DNA from: SIG440 sp045586925
GTDB taxonomy: Bacteria > Bacillota > Clostridia > Monoglobales > Monoglobaceae
Length of the DNA stretch: 64,000 bases
Assembly: GCA_045586925.1 (NCBI GenBank)
Contig: JAZNBG010000018.1
Location: 1 to 64,000 of the forward strand
Reading direction: 5' to 3'
The notes under the pieces: generated by a model
What the model was told of the DNA's origin: nothing
The model's input: only the letters and a program-made list of their open reading frames with translations
Database searches by the model: none
Made by a program: the position numbers and the translations under genes
Shown here: in pieces, positions 53,723 through 62,200 of the stretch
Layout of the letters: every line of letters begins with the position of its first letter
Position numbering within the stretch: position 1 is the first letter of the stretch

Positions 53723-53899
53723 ATGAGAAAATTTAAAATACCGTCCATTCCTCCTACAACAAATAAGTGTGTCAGGTTTCCAAATGATATAATCGAGCAG
53801 GTTGAGGAAGCCATTCGTGGCAAAGATTGTACATTTTCGGCATTTGTGGTCGAGGCTGTAAGAGTTGCATTAGAAAATATTTCTGAGAGTGATGAATAA
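53723..53899 (+). CDS. Small RHH-like protein
   Basis: 58 residues from the ATG after GAGGTGA. KCVRFPNDIIEQVEEAIRGKDCTFSAFVVEAVRVALENI gives a beta strand, helix, turn, helix order like RHH antitoxins and phage YlcI-type proteins. The longer GTG frame (53714) overlaps the ribosome site. Its end overlaps the start of the broken XRE gene, which implies a former two-gene regulatory unit. Confidence 0.65.
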   Translation: MRKFKIPSIPPTTNKCVRFPNDIIEQVEEAIRGKDCTFSAFVVEAVRVALENISESDE

Positions 53900-54124
53900 A
53901 GATATTGAAGTTAAAATAGGAAAGAATATTAAACAAGCAAGAGAAAGCATAAAAATGACCCAAGAAGAGTTGGCAGCAAAGCTACAGCAAGAGGTTGTGA
54001 TATTACCCGAAGTGCTGTTGCAAAAATTGAAGTTGGACAACGACATTTATATCCCGACGAAATAATGATGATAAAAGAAATTTTAGATACAGATTTTGAT
54101 GTAATTTTTTATGGCAAAGAATAA
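53892..54124 (+). pseudogene. XRE-family helix-turn-helix regulator, broken by a one-base deletion
   Basis: ATG at 53892 reads KIGKNIKQARESIKMTQEELAAKLQ and then drifts to a stop near 54064. From about 53990 the frame one base back reads RGCDITRSAVAKIEVGQRHLYPDEIMMIKEIL and ends at 54122-54124. Joined, the two parts make a normal HTH_3 domain, so one base is missing near CTACAGCAAGAGG. A sequencing error cannot be excluded. The ATG overlaps the RHH gene end, and comF starts directly after. Confidence 0.75.
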
Positions 54125-54877
54125 ATGAAGATAAATATTTTTAAAATTATAAAAAACTTTTTCTTTCCACCGCAATGCATCTTTTGTGACAGGTTTCTTG
54201 AGATAAATGCTGAAAGCTGTATTTGTGATGCTTGTAAAACAGTGGTAAAGCGATGTGCAGACAAAATTTGTTGCGAAAAGTGTGGCAAGCCAATAGTAAG
54301 TCACGGCAAAAAAGTACGATGCTTTCATTGTATTGAAAATAAAACACAGTATTTTGACAGAATTGTATCGGTTTTTGAATATAACGGGGTTGTACAGCAA
54401 TCGGTGCAAAGGTATAAAGGAAGAAAAATTCAGAGCTATGCAGTAACATATGCCGAATGTATGGCAGAACGATTAGAACAGGAATATAGGGATATAAAGT
54501 TTGACCTGATCTGTGCCGTGCCTTCAAGCAGCGACAAAAAAGTTACACAGGGTTTTGACAATGTCGAGCTTATCTGTAAATATCTGTCGGCAAAAACAGG
54601 GATTCCGTTGCAGAAAGAGGCATTGAGGAAAATTCGCCGAACCGATAAGCAAACAAGGCTTAATTATCAGGAAAGAGCAGAAAACATCAAAAATAGCGTA
54701 GCGGTTAAAAAATCAGCCGCAATATACGATAAGACAGTTTTGCTTGTGGATGATGTGTGTACAACAAGGGCAACCTTGACCGAATGTTCGCGCGCGTTAA
54801 AAAAGGCGGGTGCAAAGCAGGTATTTTGTCTGACACTTGCTACAGCAATTAAAAAAATTGATAGTTCAGGAGTATAA
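54125..54877 (+). CDS. comF: ComF-family amidophosphoribosyltransferase-like protein
   Basis: 250 residues. N-terminal zinc fingers (CIFC, CICDAC, CCEKCGKP, CFHC) and a C-terminal PRTase fold with VLLVDDVCTTRATL (near 205-218) and DKQTRLNYQERAENI. ComF proteins are linked to single-stranded DNA handling in competence and are widespread in non-competent species. The start abuts the XRE pseudogene stop, with only a weak ribosome site. Confidence 0.88.
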   Translation: MKINIFKIIKNFFFPPQCIFCDRFLEINAESCICDACKTVVKRCADKICCEKCGKPIVSHGKKVRCFHCIENKTQYFDRIVSVFEYNGVVQQSVQRYKGRKIQSYAVTYAECMAERLEQEYRDIKFDLICAVPSSSDKKVTQGFDNVELICKYLSAKTGIPLQKEALRKIRRTDKQTRLNYQERAENIKNSVAVKKSAAIYDKTVLLVDDVCTTRATLTECSRALKKAGAKQVFCLTLATAIKKIDSSGV

Positions 54878-55002
54878 CAAAACAAAATCGACGCACTTTT
54901 AAATAATTGGGGCATTTTTTTGCCAAATAGAAGGAATTTTCAAATTTACGTCGAAGAAAAAAGGGATGGACCTTTTTGCCTTTGGGCTAAAAAGGAGAAA
55001 AA

Positions 55003-55011
55003 ATGAGGTAA
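55003..55011 (+). other. Two-codon mini-ORF in the gyrA leader
   Basis: AAAAAGGAG precedes ATG AGG TAA, eight bases before the gyrA ATG. The GAGG inside is probably the gyrA ribosome site. A CCTTTTT..AAAAAGG hairpin can cover the upstream ribosome site. Confidence 0.3.
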
Positions 55012-55018
55012 TAAAGCT

Positions 55019-57553
55019 ATGTCAAAAGAAAATAATCACGAGGGATTGTTTGATGCCTCAAAGCTGAACATTATCCCCGTAGAAATCGAAAAGGAAATGC
55101 GGAAGTCGTATATCGAGTATGCGATGTCCGTTATTGTAGGACGTGCTTTGCCTGATGTGCGTGACGGTCTTAAACCTGTTCACCGCCGCATACTTTATGC
55201 AATGCATGAGGACGGGCTGACTCCCGAAAAAGAATACCGCAAGAGTGCTACCACCGTAGGTAATGTTTTGGGTAGATATCATCCTCACGGTGATGCTTCT
55301 GTTTATGATGCAATGGTACGTATGGCGCAGGATTTCTCTATGAGATATCCCACGGTTGACGGCCACGGTAACTTTGGTTCTGTCGATGGCGACCCCCCTG
55401 CTGCTTATCGTTACACCGAGGCAAGAATGTCAAAGATGGCTATGCGTATGCTTACCGATATCGAGAAAGATACGGTTGACTTTATGCCAAACTTTGACGA
55501 GAGCCGCAAAGAACCAATAGTTCTTCCTTCACGTTTTCCGCATTTGCTGGTAAATGGTTCTGACGGTATCGCTGTTGGTATGGCAACTAAAATTCCGCCC
55601 CATAACCTGACCGAGGTTATCAACGGAATAATTGCAGTTATTGACAATCCCGAAATTACCATAGACGAGCTTATGGAGTATATCCCCGGCCCCGATTTCC
55701 CCACAGGTGCGCAGATTATGGGCACAAGCGGCATTCGTTCGGCATATCATACCGGAAGAGGTAAACTGCGTCTGAGGGCAAAGGCAGACATTGAGGAAAA
55801 TAACGAGGGTCGTCAGCGGATTATTGTAACCGAAATCCCTTATATGGTAAATAAGGCAAGACTTATTGAAAACATTGCCAAGTTAGTTCACGAAAAGAGA
55901 CTTGAAGGCATTTCTGACCTTCGCGATGAATCCGACCGTGACGGTATGCGTATAGTGATTGAGGTTAAGCGTGATGCCAACGCAACAATTGTGCTTAATC
56001 AGCTTTACAAATACACCCAGATGGAGGATACCTTCAGTGTAATTATGCTGGCACTTGTCAATCGTGTTGAACCAAAGGTTTTAAATCTGCGTGAAATACT
56101 TGACCAGTACATTGAATTCCAGAAGGATGTCATAGTAAGACGATGCCGTTTTGACAAGAAAAAGGCAGAAGCAAGGGCACATATCCTCGAAGGTTTGAGA
56201 AAGGCTCTTGATAATATTGATGAGATTATAAGTATAATCCGAAACAGCTATAATGATGCAAAGCCCAATTTGATGGAACGCTTTGACTTTACGGATGTTC
56301 AGGCACAGGCAATTCTTGATATGCGTCTTGCAAGACTTCAGGGATTAGAACGTGAAAAGCTGGATGCAGAATATGAAGAATTGATGGCGTTTATTAAAGA
56401 GCTAGAAGAAATTCTTGCCAGCGAACAAAGAGTGCTGGAGGTTATAAAGACCGAAATTACCGAAATACGTGATAAGTTTGGTGACGAAAGAAGGACATCC
56501 ATCGAGCCTGTGGAAGACGATATTGACATTGAAGTCCTTATCGAAGAAGAAGATAATGTAATAACAATGACAAAGCAGGGTTATATCAAGCGTCTTGCTG
56601 TTGACACATACAAAAGCCAGAAGCGTGGCGGCAAGGGCATTATTGGTATGCAAACTAAGGAAGAAGACTTTGTCAATACAATGTTTGTAGCATCAACCCA
56701 TGCGTACATTTTGTTCTTTACAAATGCCGGCAAGATGTACCGCATAAAGGCTTATCAGATACCTGAGGCTGGACGTCAGGCAAAGGGTACAGCGATAGTA
56801 AATCTTTTGCAGCTTGAACCTGGCGAGAAGATTTCGGCAATGATTCCGCTGCGGGAATATGTCGAGGGCGAATATCTTGTTATGGCAACCCGAAACGGCG
56901 TTATAAAGAAAACAGATATTATGGAATATGAAAATGCCCCCAAGGGCGGAAAGATAGCCATTAATCTTGACGAGGGCGACGAGCTTATCAATGTTAAGAA
57001 AACCGACGGCAACGCTCATATATTTATGGGAACACATCAGGGCAAGATGATTCGCTTTGAAGAGAGTGATGTAAGAACTCTAGGCCGTGTATCCCGTGGT
57101 GTGCGTGGTATTCTGCTTAAAGAAGGAGACTTTGTTGTTGGTATGGATATTATGCGCGAAGGTTCCAAGGTCCTCGTTATCAGTGAAAACGGTTACGGCA
57201 AAAAGACCGAGCTTGACGAATACAAGGTACAAAGCCGTGGCGGACAGGGTACAACCACCTACAAAATTTCTGAGGAAACGGGCGAGATTTCAGGATTTGG
57301 TCTTGTTACCGACGAGGATGATGTTATCATTATTACCTCCGAGGGTGTAATTATCCGTATCAGTGCGGCAGATATTAATACTCTTAAGCGTGTAACCAAA
57401 GGTGTAAGGCTTATGCGTCTTGGCGAAGGGGTAAAGATTGTATCTGCAGCGTCGGTTGCCCGAGAAGAAGAGCAGGAGGAAGCATTAGAAAACACCGAAA
57501 CAAATGTGGAAAATGATGCAAAAACTGTTGATAACTCTGTGGATAATGTGTAA
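55019..57553 (+). CDS. gyrA: DNA gyrase subunit A
   Basis: 844 residues. Cleavage/religation subunit with IEKEMRKSYIEYAMSVIVGRALPDVRDGLKPVHRR, catalytic Tyr132 in AAYRYTEARM, and the GyrA-box KRGGKG near 533 in the C-terminal wrapping domain of beta-pinwheel repeats, ending in an acidic tail. At the quinolone site (GDASVYD, 91-97) Ala93 stands where Escherichia coli has Ser83. gyrA is 25 kb from gyrB and on the opposite side of the origin. Confidence 0.96.
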   Translation: MSKENNHEGLFDASKLNIIPVEIEKEMRKSYIEYAMSVIVGRALPDVRDGLKPVHRRILYAMHEDGLTPEKEYRKSATTVGNVLGRYHPHGDASVYDAMVRMAQDFSMRYPTVDGHGNFGSVDGDPPAAYRYTEARMSKMAMRMLTDIEKDTVDFMPNFDESRKEPIVLPSRFPHLLVNGSDGIAVGMATKIPPHNLTEVINGIIAVIDNPEITIDELMEYIPGPDFPTGAQIMGTSGIRSAYHTGRGKLRLRAKADIEENNEGRQRIIVTEIPYMVNKARLIENIAKLVHEKRLEGISDLRDESDRDGMRIVIEVKRDANATIVLNQLYKYTQMEDTFSVIMLALVNRVEPKVLNLREILDQYIEFQKDVIVRRCRFDKKKAEARAHILEGLRKALDNIDEIISIIRNSYNDAKPNLMERFDFTDVQAQAILDMRLARLQGLEREKLDAEYEELMAFIKELEEILASEQRVLEVIKTEITEIRDKFGDERRTSIEPVEDDIDIEVLIEEEDNVITMTKQGYIKRLAVDTYKSQKRGGKGIIGMQTKEEDFVNTMFVASTHAYILFFTNAGKMYRIKAYQIPEAGRQAKGTAIVNLLQLEPGEKISAMIPLREYVEGEYLVMATRNGVIKKTDIMEYENAPKGGKIAINLDEGDELINVKKTDGNAHIFMGTHQGKMIRFEESDVRTLGRVSRGVRGILLKEGDFVVGMDIMREGSKVLVISENGYGKKTELDEYKVQSRGGQGTTTYKISEETGEISGFGLVTDEDDVIIITSEGVIIRISAADINTLKRVTKGVRLMRLGEGVKIVSAASVAREEEQEEALENTETNVENDAKTVDNSVDNV

Positions 57554-57891
57554 AACCTACGGTTTCAGGCATTTATAACCCTGTGGAAAAGCCCGATGAC
57601 GTAAAAAAGGTGTCTTTTTCGAAAGAATTTTTGTGAAAATAGTTGGATATGTGCACATTGATGGAAAACCGACAATTTTGAAACTGTAATTTTAGTTAAT
57701 GCGTACAATGTGATGCTAAAGCCCCGAAACCCCAGTAAAATCAAGGGTTTCAGGGCTTTAAAAATTTTGATTGTGCGATGTGCACAAAAGAGAAATGCTA
57801 AATTTGGGAAAATAACCTCTAACATTTTATAAAAAAGTATGCTACAATTAATCTATCAAATTACGTTTAACAACGTGGGAGGTTATTATAA
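57554..57891. other. Intergenic region after gyrA
   Basis: 338 bp without a credible gene. It contains the hairpin at 57718-57759, two GTGCACA-type short palindromes (about 57651 and 57779), and the GGGAGG ribosome site of the next gene. No known RNA family recognised. Confidence 0.4.
57718..57759. terminator. 15-bp-stem hairpin, probable gyrA terminator
   Basis: AAAGCCCCGAAACCC paired with GGGTTTCAGGGCTTT around a 12-base loop, one mismatch. The T run is short, so terminator function is likely but not certain. Confidence 0.6.
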
Positions 57892-59004
57892 ATGGCTAGT
57901 TTAAGTTTAAGACAGATTGGTAAAATTTATCAAGGCGGCGTTGTTGGTGCAAGAGATATCAACATCGAAATCGAAGATAAAGAATTTATTATTCTGGTAG
58001 GTCCTTCAGGTTGCGGTAAGTCTACTACTCTTAGAATGATTGCCGGCCTTGAAGAAATTTCAGAAGGCGAGCTCTACATTGATGACAAGCTTGTTAATGA
58101 TATGGCTCCAAAGGACAGAGATATCGCAATGGTTTTCCAGAACTACGCTCTCTATCCTCATATGACAGTATTTGATAACATGGCGTTTGGTCTCAAACTG
58201 AGAAAGGTTCCGAAGGATGTTATTAAGGAGAAAGTGCATGCTGCTGCAAAGATTCTTGATATTGAACATCTTCTTGACAGAAAGCCCAAGGCTTTGTCAG
58301 GTGGTCAGAGACAGCGTGTTGCGCTTGGTCGTGCAATCGTTCGTGAACCTAAAGTATTCCTTATGGACGAACCTCTTTCAAACCTTGATGCAAAACTCAG
58401 AGTTCAGATGAGAGCTGAAATCGGTAAGCTTCATAAGAGACTGGGCACAACTGTAATTTACGTTACACATGACCAGACAGAAGCTATGACAATGGGTACC
58501 AGAATTGCTGTAATGAAGGATGGTTATCTCCAGCAGTGTGCATCTCCTGTAGAACTTTATGACGAACCTGTTAACCTTTTTGTTGCAGGATTTATCGGAA
58601 GTCCTCAGATGAACTTTATCAATGTTACTCTTGAGAAGAAGGAAGACGGAGTGCATCTCGTAAATGAAACTCTTGATATTAAGCTTCCTGAAGGCAAGGG
58701 CAACCGCGAAGAGCTTGCTGAATATATGGGTAAAGAAGTTATTATGGGTATCAGACCTGAATGTATTTATGAGGATGAAGCTCATATTGCTGCAATGCCA
58801 GATGCATTGGTTGATGTTGATGTTGACCTTACAGAAATGATGGGTGCTGAAACTTACCTCTATCTGAAGAATGGTAACTCTTCATTGATCGCTCGTGTTA
58901 ACCGTCGTACAACCGCACAGCATGGTGACAAGATCAAGGCAGTATTTGATACAAATAAGGTTCATCTCTTTGACAAGGATACCGAAGTTGCAATTATTCA
59001 CTAA
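57892..59004 (+). CDS. ugpC: Carbohydrate ABC transporter ATP-binding protein (MsmX/UgpC type)
   Basis: 370 residues. Walker A GPSGCGKSTT, signature LSGGQRQRVALGRA, Walker B VFLMDEPLSNLDAKLR, switch YVTHDQTEAMT, and a C-terminal TOBE/OB regulatory region. Such ATPases energise several sugar importers at once; no permease or binding-protein gene is nearby, which fits a shared MsmX-like role. GGGAGG precedes ATG and a terminator follows. Sugars cannot be inferred. Confidence 0.93.
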   Translation: MASLSLRQIGKIYQGGVVGARDINIEIEDKEFIILVGPSGCGKSTTLRMIAGLEEISEGELYIDDKLVNDMAPKDRDIAMVFQNYALYPHMTVFDNMAFGLKLRKVPKDVIKEKVHAAAKILDIEHLLDRKPKALSGGQRQRVALGRAIVREPKVFLMDEPLSNLDAKLRVQMRAEIGKLHKRLGTTVIYVTHDQTEAMTMGTRIAVMKDGYLQQCASPVELYDEPVNLFVAGFIGSPQMNFINVTLEKKEDGVHLVNETLDIKLPEGKGNREELAEYMGKEVIMGIRPECIYEDEAHIAAMPDALVDVDVDLTEMMGAETYLYLKNGNSSLIARVNRRTTAQHGDKIKAVFDTNKVHLFDKDTEVAIIH

Positions 59005-59013
59005 GATAAAGTA

Positions 59014-59048
59014 AAAAAGGGGCTGTTTTTAAACAGCCCTTTCGTTTT
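59014..59048 (+). terminator. ugpC terminator
   Basis: AAAGGGGCTGTTT/AAACAGCCCTTT, then CGTTTTT. Confidence 0.85.
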
Positions 59049-59143
59049 TGGGTATATAAAACTGATTTTTGCATTAATCTGCAAGTTGCATCTATTAATT
59101 TTCCTATCCTTATGCGGTCCTGATTATGCAAGAATCCTCATTT

Positions 59144-59626
59144 TTATTTAATGATGTCTGCAAATTCGGCGCCGATAAGTGCCGACAGGTCGCAGGGATT
59201 CATTTTCAGTTGAGTTCCAAGTCTGCCACCACTAAACATAATAATGTCAAAATCCTTTGCGCTTTGGTGTATAACCGTTTTAAACTGTTTTTTCATTCCT
59301 ATGGGACTGCAACCGCCCCTGACATATCCGGTGGTCGCAAGCAAATCCTTTACGGGAAGCATTTCAACCGATTTTTCACCAATTGACTTTGCTGCTTTTT
59401 TCAAATCCAATTCTTCTGCAACGGGGACAACAAACACAAAATAATTACCCGGCTTTCCTTTTGTGACCAAAGTCTTGAATGTCTGCGAAAAGGGCTGGTT
59501 AAGCTTTTGAGCTATAGCAGTCCCTTCCATAAAACCATCACTTTCATAATTTATTGCTTCAAAATTTAGTTTTGCACGCTCGACAATTCGTACAGCGTTT
59601 GTTTTTATGTTTTTATCTTTTGCCAT
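59144..59626 (-). CDS. ybaK: Cys-tRNA(Pro)/aminoacyl-tRNA deacylase (YbaK/EbsC)
   Basis: 160 residues. Hydrolyses misacylated Cys-tRNA(Pro). Family features: KTLVTKGKPGNYFVFVVPVAEELDLKKAAK with the catalytic Lys position, TTGYVRGGCSPIGMKKQF, and FSGGRLGTQLKMNP. The gene is a single-gene leftward unit between rightward operons. Confidence 0.93.
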   Translation of the reverse strand: MAKDKNIKTNAVRIVERAKLNFEAINYESDGFMEGTAIAQKLNQPFSQTFKTLVTKGKPGNYFVFVVPVAEELDLKKAAKSIGEKSVEMLPVKDLLATTGYVRGGCSPIGMKKQFKTVIHQSAKDFDIIMFSGGRLGTQLKMNPCDLSALIGAEFADIIK

Positions 59627-59726
59627 TGTTTATCCCTTTCCTGAATAAAATTACTTTCATAATTATATAACTTTTTTATAAAATAATCAAGATTGTAAAA
59701 AATTTACCATATTTTTAAGAATAACC

Positions 59727-59755
59727 TTGAAATTCTTTTCAAAAAGTGGTAAAAT
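59727..59755 (+). promoter_or_regulatory. Promoter of the oxaloacetate decarboxylase operon
   Basis: TTGAAA, 17-base spacer, TAAAAT; 45 bases before the first gene. Confidence 0.65.
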
Positions 59756-59800
59756 GCATAATGGGTAAAATTTGAATTCAAGTGAAGGGAGGCGTCTGTT

Positions 59801-60073
59801 ATGTCTAACACTTTTGTTTGCCTTATGGGTATGGGAACTGTGTTCATCGGCCTTATTTGCATTGTTATTATTTGCAATATTATGAGCGTTGTTATGAAAC
59901 GGTTTTCAAAGCAACCGGCACAAACTGCTCCTGTAGCAGCACCCACTCCTGCGGAGGCTAACGTGCCAATCCAGGACAAGCAGGCTATAATTGCAGGAAC
60001 TTGTGCAGTTATTGCAGAAGAACTGGGAACAGATGTAAGCAATATCAGAGTTTTATCCTTTAAAAGGGTATAG
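59801..60073 (+). CDS. oadG: Oxaloacetate decarboxylase gamma-type subunit (OadG/MmdD family)
   Basis: 90 residues: one N-terminal TM helix (about 6-30, GMGTVFIGLICIVIICNIMSVV), a Pro/Ala-rich linker and a cytosolic tail (AIIAGTCAVIAEELGTDVSNIRVLSFKR). The tail is like MmdD/OadG forms that hold the soluble subunits to the membrane beta subunit. First gene of the operon, GGGAGG ribosome site. Distinguishing oxaloacetate from methylmalonyl-CoA systems rests on the alpha subunit downstream. Confidence 0.85.
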   Translation: MSNTFVCLMGMGTVFIGLICIVIICNIMSVVMKRFSKQPAQTAPVAAPTPAEANVPIQDKQAIIAGTCAVIAEELGTDVSNIRVLSFKRV

Positions 60074-60139
60074 GCTCAAACCACAATTTGCTGAAAAAAC
60101 AGCAGGAATTCAATTAATATAAAATGGAGGTTTTACAAA

Positions 60140-60511
60140 ATGAAAAAGTATAAGGTAAATGTAAATGGTACAGCATATGAAATTGAAATTGAACTTATGA
60201 GCGAAGCAGAGGCAGCGGCATCAAAGGCAGCAGCACCTGCAGCGGCACCCGCACCTGCAGCAGCACCTGCTCCCGCAGCGGCATCCGCACCCGGTGCAGG
60301 CGAAGAGGTAAAGAGCCCTATGCCCGGCACAATTCTGTCTGTAAACGTTAAGGCTGGCGACGCTGTTAAAAAGGGTCAGGTTCTTATGATTTTAGAGGCA
60401 ATGAAAATGGAAAATGAAATTATGGCAGGTGCAGACGGTACAGTTACATCTGTTATGGTAGCAGCAGGTCAGGCTGTTGAAGCAGGCGCTGCTCTTTGCA
60501 CAATCCAGTAA
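60140..60511 (+). CDS. Biotin carboxyl carrier protein of the decarboxylase
   Basis: 123 residues: an N-terminal segment (MKKYKVNVNGTAYEIEIE), a long Ala/Pro linker (about 25-52) and a biotinyl domain with EAMKMEN (biotin Lys89). It carries CO2 from the carboxyltransferase to the membrane subunit. In enterobacteria this domain is fused to OadA; here it is a separate gene. The linker is encoded by low-complexity GCA/GCG/CCT repeats. Confidence 0.94.
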   Translation: MKKYKVNVNGTAYEIEIELMSEAEAAASKAAAPAAAPAPAAAPAPAAASAPGAGEEVKSPMPGTILSVNVKAGDAVKKGQVLMILEAMKMENEIMAGADGTVTSVMVAAGQAVEAGAALCTIQ

Positions 60512-60534
60512 AAAGAAAGGCAGTTGACCCTGAT

Positions 60535-62154
60535 ATGAAAAAAAGAATTTTTGCGGCGTGTCTTGCGGTAATGGTAATGGCTTTATCCATGGTTACCTGC
60601 TTTGCGGCAGAAGGCACAGATGCATTGATAGTAAAAAACGCAGCTTATGATGATGTTGAAAAAACATTAAGCTTTGCTGTTGCAAACACAACGGGCGAAG
60701 AACTTGTTTTTGTCATCGCAGGCTTTAATTATGACCAAACACAGGTTGTTATCGGTCAGTTACAGAAGGAAATGTCAGTAATGGCTATTGCGGCTGGTAG
60801 TGAAATCGTTTTCACCATTCCGGTTGAGATTCCTTCATACAATGAAAATAATATTCCAAAATTCGGAATTACTATGCAGTATATGCCATCAAATTCAACC
60901 AATGTTGATATGACTAAGGCGGCAGGAGTACAGCAGATAGCAATTGACAACATTTTTGCACCTGTTGCAACTCCTATGGAAGCAATTATGAACTTCCTTA
61001 ACCAAACCGGCTTTATGGCAATTGTAAGAAACTGGAAGCTAGCGGTTATGCTTCTTATCTCGTTTGTGCTGTTGTACCTTGCAATTGTTAAAAAGTTTGA
61101 GCCGTTGCTCCTTCTCCCAATCGCTTTTGGTATGCTCCTTACAAACCTCCCCGGGGCAGATATGTTCCACGAAGAGCTTTTTGCAGACGGACATATTCAC
61201 TGGGAGCTGTTTGGCGCATCAAACGCAATTTCCCCCGGTCTTATTGATATCCTTTACCTTGGCGTAAAACTGGGCATTTATCCCTGTCTTATCTTCCTTG
61301 GCGTTGGTGCAATGACCGACTTTGGACCACTGATTGCAAATCCCAAAAGTCTTCTTCTTGGCGCAGCTGCACAGCTTGGAATTTTTATTACTTATGTGGT
61401 GATGGGAGCAGTTTTTGGCTTCACTCCGGCGGAGGCGGCGTCAACAGGCATTATCGGCGGTGCTGACGGGCCCACGGCAATTTTTGTTACTACAAGACTT
61501 GCGCCTCATCTTCTTGGTCCAATTGCCGTCGCGGCATATTCATATATGGCGCTGGTTCCGGTAATCCAGCCACCCATTATGAAACTCCTTACAACAAAGA
61601 AGGAACGTCAGATAGTTATGAAACCTCTTCGCGAAGTTTCAAAGACAGAAAAAATTGTATTTCCGATTGTTATTACAGTATTTGTAACACTTCTTGTTCC
61701 TTCAGCAGGTCCTTTGATTGGATGCTTAATGCTGGGTAATCTTGCGAAAGAGTGTGGTGTAGTTGACAGAATTTCCAAGACTGCGCAAAACGAGCTGATG
61801 AATATTGTAACGATATTCCTGGGAATTTCTGTGGGAGCAACAGCAACAGCTGAAACCTTCCTTGCCCCCAAAACATTGGCAATTATTGTTGTTGGTGTGG
61901 TAGCATTTGCGGTAGGAACAGCAGGCGGGGTTCTTCTTGCCAAGTTTATGAATCTGTTCCTGAAGAACAAAATCAATCCTCTCATGGGATCGGCAGGCGT
62001 GTCTGCAGTTCCGATGGCAGCACGTGTATCGCAAACAGTTGGACAGAAAGAAAACCCCAAAAACTTCCTTCTTATGCACGCTATGGGCCCCAATGTTGCA
62101 GGCGTAATCGGCTCTGCAATTGCAGCCGGCGTTCTTATTGCTTTGTTCGGTTAA
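60535..62154 (+). CDS. oadB: Sodium-pump oxaloacetate decarboxylase beta subunit with exported N-terminal extension
   Basis: 539 residues from the ATG at 60535. Residues about 1-24 form a signal peptide-like segment ending CFAAEG and about 25-145 form a beta-rich extracytoplasmic region not present in ordinary OadB, which begins near PMEAIMNFLNQTGF (about 146). The remainder is the multi-TM ion-pump core with GGADGPTAIF (Asp311, the key decarboxylation/Na+ residue) and GSAGVSAVPMAARV. It couples decarboxylation of carboxybiotin to Na+ export. A TTG frame from 60496 is possible but overlaps the carrier gene and lacks a ribosome site. Confidence 0.92.
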   Translation: MKKRIFAACLAVMVMALSMVTCFAAEGTDALIVKNAAYDDVEKTLSFAVANTTGEELVFVIAGFNYDQTQVVIGQLQKEMSVMAIAAGSEIVFTIPVEIPSYNENNIPKFGITMQYMPSNSTNVDMTKAAGVQQIAIDNIFAPVATPMEAIMNFLNQTGFMAIVRNWKLAVMLLISFVLLYLAIVKKFEPLLLLPIAFGMLLTNLPGADMFHEELFADGHIHWELFGASNAISPGLIDILYLGVKLGIYPCLIFLGVGAMTDFGPLIANPKSLLLGAAAQLGIFITYVVMGAVFGFTPAEAASTGIIGGADGPTAIFVTTRLAPHLLGPIAVAAYSYMALVPVIQPPIMKLLTTKKERQIVMKPLREVSKTEKIVFPIVITVFVTLLVPSAGPLIGCLMLGNLAKECGVVDRISKTAQNELMNIVTIFLGISVGATATAETFLAPKTLAIIVVGVVAFAVGTAGGVLLAKFMNLFLKNKINPLMGSAGVSAVPMAARVSQTVGQKENPKNFLLMHAMGPNVAGVIGSAIAAGVLIALFG

Positions 62155-62200
62155 TTCCAAACGGTTTATTGAAAATTAACACAGAAAGGAAACTAGAATT

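Noticed and set aside
57565..57825. Possible small gene on the minus strand in the gyrA-ugpC gap
   Set aside because: It has no ribosome site, an implausible composition and includes the terminator hairpin.
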